Below are positions 42,620 to 48,301 of a stretch of 48,301 nt of DNA, one piece after another. The notes below the pieces were generated by a model. That model saw only the letters and a list, made by a program, of their open reading frames with translations, did not search any database and was not told the DNA's origin. This DNA comes from Bacteroidia bacterium (GTDB lineage Bacteria; Bacteroidota; Bacteroidia; Bacteroidales; VadinHA17). A program made the position numbers and the translations under genes. The stretch covers positions 1-48,301 of the forward strand of contig JAPLED010000008.1 in NCBI GenBank assembly GCA_026391475.1, read 5' to 3'. Position 1 is the stretch's first letter; every line of letters begins with the position of its first letter.

Positions 42620-45049
42620 TCACACATTTACCACTCTCATTAAATCAGCAAACACTCCGGCAGCAGTGACTTCCGCTCCGGCACCGTACCCTTTGATCAC
42701 CATTGGCAGTTCGTGGTACCTGTTGGTTGTGAGCAGAATAATATTATTGCTTCCTTCAAGGTTAAAAGAAGGATGATCAGAATCAATAGTCAGAAGTTCA
42801 ACTTTTGCCTTACCATGATCAAGAGTGGCAAAAAATCTCCACTTTTTGTTCTGTCTTACAAGATCTTTCCTTTTTTGTTCGAATTCAGCATCATGCTCTT
42901 TAACTTTTTCAAAAAAATTATTTATATCGCCTTCAAAGCAATTATCCGGAAGGAATTTATTAACAATAACATCATCTTTTTCAATAGGATAACCGGCTTC
43001 CCGAGCCAGTATCAGGATTTTTCTGACCACATCTGTTCCGCTGAGATCCACACGAGGATCCGGTTCTGAATAGCCTTTTTCCCTTGCCTTCCTGATAGCA
43101 CTGCTTAAAGGCATTTCAGGGCCGATTTCATTAAATATGAAATTCATGGTTCCGGAGAGTACAGCCTCAATTTTAAGGATCTTGTCGCCACTTACCACAA
43201 GGTCATTTATTGTTTTGATAATTGGTAATCCGGCTCCCACCGTAGTCTCATAAATGAATCTTACTCCCCTTTCATTTGCTATGGTCTTCAGTTTTTGATA
43301 ATAATTATATTCTGAGGAGCAGGCGATTTTATTTGCAGTTACTATTGAAACATATCTTGAAAGAATATCACCATATCGGGATGCAATATTTTCATTGGCT
43401 GTGCAATCGATGAATACTGCATTCCTGAGATTAAGCCTTGTCATCTGTTGAATGAAATCGGTTATATCTCCTTTTTCACCGGATGTTTTAAGAGTATCCC
43501 TGTAATTCTCCAATGAAATACCTTTCTTATCGATGAGCATTCTCCTTGAATTAGTCACACCCATCAGATTTACTTTAAGGTTATGCTCACTGAGTAGAGT
43601 TGAAGACTGGTTTTGAATCTGTTTCAACAGGCTTGTTCCTACCAACCCGGTGCCTGCAACAAAAAGATACATTTCCTTGTAACGGGAAAGGAAGAAGCCA
43701 TCATGAATAACATTAAGCGCTTTTTTCAGACTCTCATTCTTTATAACTACCGAAATATTTAATTCAGATGAGCCCTGTGCAGTGGCTATCACATTTATTC
43801 CATTCCTGCCAAGCGACTTGAAAAGGGTTGCTGATATTCCGGGGGTGTTTTTCATTCTTTCACCCACAATTGCAATAATCGATAAATTCTTTTCAAGAAG
43901 AACTTTTAATTCATTATTCAGATTAATCTCTCTATTGAATTCCTCATATATTGCTTCCGATGCCGGTACTGAATCAGAAGGGCTTACAGCAAAGGTTATT
44001 GAATACTCTGAGGAGGCCTGTGTTATCAGAATTATGTTGATGTTCCGCCTGGCCAATGCTCCAAACAACCGCATAGATGTTCCTGTTACTCCAACCATGC
44101 CGGTACCCTGCAAAGTGATCAGATCGATATGATCAATCGATGAAATTCCTTTGATGGGGCTTCTGTTATCATCAGATGATTTATGGCTGATAACAGTTCC
44201 TTTTGACTCCGGGTTGAATGTGTTAAGAACCAGTATCGGGATGTTCTTTTTATAAACCGGTCGGAGGGTAGGTGTATAGATTACTTTTGCACCAAAATGC
44301 GATAATTCAATAGCTTCTGAATATGTCAGGCTTTCAATTGCATATGCCTTTTCTACTTTCTTAGGATCGGCAGTCATGAACCCATCTACATCAGTCCATA
44401 TTTCGAGAACTTCTGCATTGAGCGCAGCTGCTATTATTGCAGCAGTATAATCCGAACCTCCTCTGCCCAAAGTGGTTGTCTCGTTACTTTGATTGCTGGC
44501 AATGAAGCCCGGAACAATAATATGTTTACCGGTTTCAGTAATATTCTTTCTGATAAGACTATCTGACAGGGCGAAATCAACATTTGCAAATCCGAAATTG
44601 CTGTCTGTTTTAATAAAGTGTCTGGAGTCAACAAGAATACTATTATCAATCAGGTTGCTTATTATCAGGGATGATAGTATTTCTCCAATGCCAAGTACTT
44701 GATCAAGTGAATGTTTGCTTAATTCACGAAGCAGATAAATTCCGTTAAGAGTTTTCCGGACGTCATTGAAGATATTTTTAATGTCTTCATGAATAACATC
44801 CTGCTTATCTTTGATTATTAGTTGTTTTACATATTCTGTATGCTTTAGAATTATCTTCTCAAGAAGTACTTTGTATTCATCATTCGTGGTGGAGGCAAGT
44901 TCACTGATATGCTTTAGTTCATCTGTTATCCCCTGAAAGGCCGATACAACTATCACACAAGGAGAACTTTGGGATTCTATTATCTTTTTTACTCCCCTTA
45001 TCCGTTCAGGTGTTCCAATGGATGTGCCGCCAAATTTAAGTACTTTCAT
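42620..45049 (-). CDS. thrA: Bifunctional aspartokinase / homoserine dehydrogenase ThrA
   Basis: An 809-residue cytoplasmic enzyme catalysing the first and third steps of the aspartate pathway. The aspartokinase domain starts with VLKFGGTS at residues 3-10, and has GRGGSDYTAAIIA and DVDGFMTADP. Two ACT domains follow (about 310-460: GTGMVGVTGTSMRLFGAL, GERMKNTPGISATLF), the usual site of threonine feedback. Homoserine dehydrogenase fills about 465-809 (LFVAGTGLVGTSLL, VTANKIA, GAGLPIIKTINDLV, EPDPRVDLSGTDVVRK). It starts 3 bp after the POT transporter stop, so the two are co-transcribed. Confidence 0.96.
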   Translation of the reverse strand: MKVLKFGGTSIGTPERIRGVKKIIESQSSPCVIVVSAFQGITDELKHISELASTTNDEYKVLLEKIILKHTEYVKQLIIKDKQDVIHEDIKNIFNDVRKTLNGIYLLRELSKHSLDQVLGIGEILSSLIISNLIDNSILVDSRHFIKTDSNFGFANVDFALSDSLIRKNITETGKHIIVPGFIASNQSNETTTLGRGGSDYTAAIIAAALNAEVLEIWTDVDGFMTADPKKVEKAYAIESLTYSEAIELSHFGAKVIYTPTLRPVYKKNIPILVLNTFNPESKGTVISHKSSDDNRSPIKGISSIDHIDLITLQGTGMVGVTGTSMRLFGALARRNINIILITQASSEYSITFAVSPSDSVPASEAIYEEFNREINLNNELKVLLEKNLSIIAIVGERMKNTPGISATLFKSLGRNGINVIATAQGSSELNISVVIKNESLKKALNVIHDGFFLSRYKEMYLFVAGTGLVGTSLLKQIQNQSSTLLSEHNLKVNLMGVTNSRRMLIDKKGISLENYRDTLKTSGEKGDITDFIQQMTRLNLRNAVFIDCTANENIASRYGDILSRYVSIVTANKIACSSEYNYYQKLKTIANERGVRFIYETTVGAGLPIIKTINDLVVSGDKILKIEAVLSGTMNFIFNEIGPEMPLSSAIRKAREKGYSEPDPRVDLSGTDVVRKILILAREAGYPIEKDDVIVNKFLPDNCFEGDINNFFEKVKEHDAEFEQKRKDLVRQNKKWRFFATLDHGKAKVELLTIDSDHPSFNLEGSNNIILLTTNRYHELPMVIKGYGAGAEVTAAGVFADLMRVVNV

Positions 45050-45052
45050 GGT

Positions 45053-46900
45053 TTAACTTTGTCCTACTTTCTCAAGCCTTTTAAGTATAGAGAAGATGAA
45101 AGCAGCGGAGGTAAGACAACATATAATAAATACCAGCCAAAGCTGCCATAGTTCAACTTTATCCCAGAGAAGGGTTCCAACAAAAAGAAGCTTATTCCCG
45201 ACAGCTGTTGCAAGCAGCCATCCACCCTGCATCAGTCCCTGGAATCGTGAAGGAGCTACCTTGGAAACAAATGAAAGTCCCATAGGACTGAGGAACAACT
45301 CTGCAATTGTCAGAGTAAGGTAACTGCTCATAAGCCAGTATGGCGATACCCTGTCTATCTCAGCTACAGGGGCTCCGGCCAGAGATGCAGGTGAAGGCAC
45401 ACCGATTGAAGATATCAGGACTACAATAAACCCAAGTGCTGCTATAATCATTCCAATTCCAATCTTCTTGGGTGTGGAAGGTTCAATCCCTTTCTTGTTC
45501 ATCCAGGCAAAGGCTGCCATAACCGGGAAGGTAAGAGCTACGATAAACAGAGGATTGAACGACTGAAATATTTCCGGTGAAATTGAATTTTGTAATCCAA
45601 ACGGAGTGAACAATTTGCCCAACAAACCTGTTGGATCAAAACCATTTGTAAAAAACAAAGCAAATAGAAGTGCAATCGCAAAAAGTATTCCTCCTGTTAT
45701 TTTAATCTTGGTTTTAATATTCCTGTATACCAACAAAACCAGACCTGCAACTGCACCAATAACAGCAAGCATTGAGGGTAAGGTGAAGAAAAGGTTAGTA
45801 AACGGCCCAACCTGTTTTACAGTGTAGTCCCTGGCAAATAGAGACTGTGTAAGTCCATTCTGGTGAAATGACATCCAGAAGAAAATCACTACAACAAAAA
45901 CCAGCACCAGGGATATGATCCTTGCCCTCTCTTCTTTACGCGAGCTGAGAATTATCCAGGTTACAAATCCTGTAAACAAACCAAAGGCTAACCCTGTAGC
46001 CCAGCGCTGTGCGGGAGTATCTCCTAATACCGTAATAAATTGTAATATGAACGCAGTTGTTCCCATAGCAACGATAGCTGCAAAAAGGACTGAAGGTTTA
46101 AAATTGACTTTTTCAGCAACTGCTGTAACTTTCTTTTCTTTATTCGGCAACAGCCTATTAAAGAAGATATATACCAGCAGTGAAATAACCATTGCAATGG
46201 CTGCAATACCGAACGCATAGTTATAACCTTTTGAAAAAGCCTCAAGGTAATTGGTTGCAAATGTACCGAGATCCGTTACGGGACCGCCAATATTCACATT
46301 GTTAGCCAGTTGCTGGAAAGTAGAAGTATTGATCAGGGTACCATTAATATATTGATGACATAGAGAAGGTAGAGTTGCATCCTGTACAAATCCATTTATC
46401 TTCAGCCACCAGTTAAGAATACCTTTAGCAGCGTGGGGTGCAAAGAAAGCTCCGACATTTATACCCATGTAAAAGATCATGAATGCTGAATCCCTAAGTT
46501 TTGAATACTTGGGATCATCATACATCTGACCAACAACAGCCTGAAGATTGCCTTTGAAAAGCCCGTTTCCAAACGCTATAGTAAATAAACCAATTATAGT
46601 GACCGTCAGTGTCATCCCGGGTACAGCCATAATGATGTAACCACCAAACATTATTATGATCCCGGCAAGAATAACAAGTTTGTATTTCTTTGTAGAATCG
46701 GCAAGGATACCACCAAAAAGGGCCAGTGCGTAGATGCTGAAATAAAACCAGCTATAAATTCCACCGGCTTTTTCAGCTGAAAGACCAAATTTGGCTTGCA
46801 GAAAATAAACAAGAATTGCCATCATTGTATAAAATCCGAACCTCTCACCCATATTTGAGAAGAAGGCAACAAGTAGTCCTTTGGGATGATTTTTTAGCAT
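45053..46900 (-). CDS. POT-family proton-coupled peptide transporter
   Basis: A 615-residue inner-membrane protein of the major facilitator superfamily. The opening FSNMGERFGFYTMMAILVYFL has the POT ExxERFxYY-type motif (ERFGFY). GGILADSTKKYK and FGNGLFKGNLQAVVGQMY (shown as FGNGLFKGNL) are other POT landmarks, and APSRFQGLMQGGW near the end fits helix 10-11 of the family. About fourteen hydrophobic segments are seen, with a long loop near 180-230. It imports di- and tripeptides with protons. It is first of the POT-thrA-thrC-thrH cluster. Confidence 0.9.
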   Translation of the reverse strand: MLKNHPKGLLVAFFSNMGERFGFYTMMAILVYFLQAKFGLSAEKAGGIYSWFYFSIYALALFGGILADSTKKYKLVILAGIIIMFGGYIIMAVPGMTLTVTIIGLFTIAFGNGLFKGNLQAVVGQMYDDPKYSKLRDSAFMIFYMGINVGAFFAPHAAKGILNWWLKINGFVQDATLPSLCHQYINGTLINTSTFQQLANNVNIGGPVTDLGTFATNYLEAFSKGYNYAFGIAAIAMVISLLVYIFFNRLLPNKEKKVTAVAEKVNFKPSVLFAAIVAMGTTAFILQFITVLGDTPAQRWATGLAFGLFTGFVTWIILSSRKEERARIISLVLVFVVVIFFWMSFHQNGLTQSLFARDYTVKQVGPFTNLFFTLPSMLAVIGAVAGLVLLVYRNIKTKIKITGGILFAIALLFALFFTNGFDPTGLLGKLFTPFGLQNSISPEIFQSFNPLFIVALTFPVMAAFAWMNKKGIEPSTPKKIGIGMIIAALGFIVVLISSIGVPSPASLAGAPVAEIDRVSPYWLMSSYLTLTIAELFLSPMGLSFVSKVAPSRFQGLMQGGWLLATAVGNKLLFVGTLLWDKVELWQLWLVFIICCLTSAAFIFSILKRLEKVGQS

Positions 46901-46947
46901 AATTGTATTTATTTATAAAATTGATTCACTTTTAAATTATTATCTTT

Positions 46948-47007
46948 TTGTTCAATTATTTCAATCTATTTCAACTTTTATCAACCTATTTCAACTTATT
47001 ATCAGGA
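46948..47007. repeat. Period-10 tandem array upstream of POT gene
   Basis: Five to six 10-nt units of the form ATTTCAACTT run along 46948-47007, for example ATTTCAATCT, ATTTCAACTT, TTATCAACCT, ATTTCAACTT. It lies in the 260-bp divergent gap between the POT gene and the hydrate-repair gene, which otherwise holds only one promoter element. Confidence 0.65.
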
Positions 47008-47131
47008 GTCATTTAACATTGATTCTGCTCATAACAAATATATTAATCTTTTTGAAAGTAAAAAACCTGCTTTTCCTGGCTCTTTTACATTCATAATTGC
47101 CTGCATCATTTTTATTAATGGATGAAGAGTG

Positions 47132-47139
47132 TAAATTTG
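47132..47139 (+). promoter_or_regulatory. -7 element for the NAD(P)H-hydrate repair gene
   Basis: TAAATTTG fits TAnnTTTG and lies 21 bp before the ATG at 47161. No -33 TTTG is obvious. Confidence 0.55.
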
Positions 47140-47160
47140 TGAAACAATTGTAATCCAAAA

Positions 47161-48301
47161 ATGAAAATATTCCGTTGTGAACAGATAAAAGAGATTGATG
47201 AATATACCATACAGCATGAACCTATTGCATCCATTGATCTTATGGAGAGGGCTGCCGGACAATTACTTAGATGGTATCTTGCGAGGTTTGAAAGATCCAG
47301 GCGTATTTTTATTTTTGCCGGTCCGGGTAATAATGGAGGCGACGGTCTTGCTCTTGCCCGTATGCTGGCTGCAAACAGATATGATGCTGAAGTACATTAT
47401 GTTAAATTTACAGAAAAGACATCCAACGATTGGGAGATAAACCGGCAGCGTCTGGAAACAGAAACAACCGTCCCGCTGAATTATCTGACCAGTTCAGATC
47501 AGTTTCCTGTCATCTCATCGGGGGATCTTATAATCGATGCAATCTTTGGTTCCGGACTGTCCCGTCCTGTTGAAGGCTTGCCGGGAGAAGTTATTAAACG
47601 GATCAACCATGTTGATGTAACAGTAATTTCAATTGATATTCCTTCAGGGTTGTTTGGTGAGGATAATAGCAAAAATTCATATGACACAGTTGTTAAAGCT
47701 GATTTCACTCTTAGTTTTCATTTTCCCAAACTATCCTTTATGTTTGCCGAAAATGCTCATTATGTCGGAGAATGGTTTGTGTTGCCAATCGGGTTGAATA
47801 GCAATGCAATCAGAAACACATTATCTCCCTATGCATTATCAGGAAACAGTGATGTAGCACCGTTGCTCAAAAAAAGAGATCAATTTGATCACAAGGGAAA
47901 TTTTGGCCATGGCTTGCTGATTTCCGGCTCTTCAGGAAAAATGGGTGCTGCAGTTCTTGGAGCAGAGGCAACTCTCAGAACTGGTATCGGTCTGATAACA
48001 TGTCATATACCTTCATGTGGGAACTTAATCATACAGAGTGCTCTGCCCGAAGCAATGGTAACGGTTGATAAATCTGAAAAATATATTTCAGATATTGGAA
48101 ATACTGATTCTTTCAATGCTGTTGGTATTGGCCCGGGCTTAGGAACGGAACCGGAATCTCAAAAAGCACTTCAAAACCTATTATCAGAATGTAAAAAACC
48201 GATGGTAATTGATGCTGATGCACTGAATATCCTCTCTTTAAATAAGAAATGGTTTTCTCTTTTGCCCACAGGAACAATTCTCACACCCCATCCAAAAGAA
48301 T
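47161..48301 (+). CDS. nnr: Bifunctional NAD(P)H-hydrate epimerase/dehydratase, 5' part
   Basis: Open from the ATG to the right edge (380 codons), so the 3' end is missing. The N-terminal epimerase domain (about 1-215) has FAGPGNNGGDGLALAR at about 51-66 and the catalytic SIDIPSGLFGED. The C-terminal ADP-dependent dehydratase domain begins near 240 with HKGNFGHGLLISGSSGKMGAAVL (shown as HKGNFGHGLLISG). It continues through GIGPGLGTEPES and DADALNIL to TPHPKE at the edge. It repairs hydrated, damaged NADH and NADPH in the cytoplasm. The dehydratase active-site block N(A/G)GTGD should follow outside the window. Confidence 0.93.
   Translation, partial: MKIFRCEQIKEIDEYTIQHEPIASIDLMERAAGQLLRWYLARFERSRRIFIFAGPGNNGGDGLALARMLAANRYDAEVHYVKFTEKTSNDWEINRQRLETETTVPLNYLTSSDQFPVISSGDLIIDAIFGSGLSRPVEGLPGEVIKRINHVDVTVISIDIPSGLFGEDNSKNSYDTVVKADFTLSFHFPKLSFMFAENAHYVGEWFVLPIGLNSNAIRNTLSPYALSGNSDVAPLLKKRDQFDHKGNFGHGLLISGSSGKMGAAVLGAEATLRTGIGLITCHIPSCGNLIIQSALPEAMVTVDKSEKYISDIGNTDSFNAVGIGPGLGTEPESQKALQNLLSECKKPMVIDADALNILSLNKKWFSLLPTGTILTPHPKE

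Noticed and set aside
47029-47262. 77-codon minus-strand frame across the nnr start
   Set aside because: It covers the -7 element and the first codons of the epimerase domain and has no motif; treated as chance.

Overview
The window reads as a chromosomal stretch of a Bacteroidota member, probably of the Bacteroidales/Marinilabiliales type. The evidence is: a type IX secretion sorting domain on a C25 protease; Bacteroidetes promoters of the TAnnTTTG form; weak Shine-Dalgarno sites; several TTG starts; Tat-targeted Gfo/Idh/MocA proteins; and short genes ending in secreted DUF1080 or PIG-L products. The lineage is inferred from gene content only. I see no rRNA, tRNA, CRISPR array, insertion sequence or prophage.

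Layout. 1-2160: 5' end of a PIG-L deacetylase gene, a tiny secreted ORF, a TlpA-like thioredoxin, a beta-barrel protein and a half-length TauE exporter. 2330-4400: mltG and murB, convergent. 4590-7800: a GH109-type lipoprotein convergent with gamma-glutamyltranspeptidase. 7920-17903: a large potassium-uptake island. It runs 36-aa membrane peptide - kdpF - porin - kdpA - kdpB - kdpC - HAMP receptor without kinase - kdpD - kdpE, and is preceded by two nearly identical promoters. Each promoter carries two TTTATA-N5-TTTATA direct repeats that look like KdpE sites. 17946-21596: exonuclease/GIY-YIG fusion, class IV aminotransferase, small conserved protein and AmrS radical SAM enzyme. 21749-26489: a uronate-polysaccharide group (heparinase II/III-like lyase, CE15-like esterase, YiaK-like reductase). 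27249-29640: DUF1080 protein plus Tat-targeted Gfo/Idh/MocA oxidoreductase. 29712-34098: HD-domain protein and a T9SS-secreted gingipain-like protease. 34251-37282: MBL hydrolase, Tat-targeted aldo/keto reductase with ferredoxin clusters, and a DUF6599 protein. 37286-40435: a DoxX-Tat-TIM-barrel fusion and a seven-haem NapC/NirT-type cytochrome. 40578-46900: the minus-strand operon POT transporter - thrA - thrC - thrH. 47161-end: NAD(P)H-hydrate repair enzyme, cut by the window edge.

How the genes work together. The kdp island is self-contained: sensor and regulator genes lie at the 3' end, and matching operator-like repeats lie at the 5' end. The thr operon has no homoserine kinase; the ThrH homologue in it could instead phosphorylate homoserine from phosphoserine to feed ThrC. 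The carbohydrate genes between 21.7 and 29.6 kb fit import and dismantling of acidic or oxidised sugars.

Non-coding structure is unusually rich. About ten intergenic tandem arrays of 7-nt units (plus one of 8 and one of 10) differ in sequence but share the period. Two copies of a ~176-bp four-hairpin element lie 11-15 bp after stop codons and show compensatory stem changes. A perfect 16-bp palindrome occurs twice. The strongest leads are the dual KdpE-type promoters with the 36-aa peptide, the four-hairpin element, the DoxX/internal-Tat fusion and the ThrH-for-ThrB replacement.
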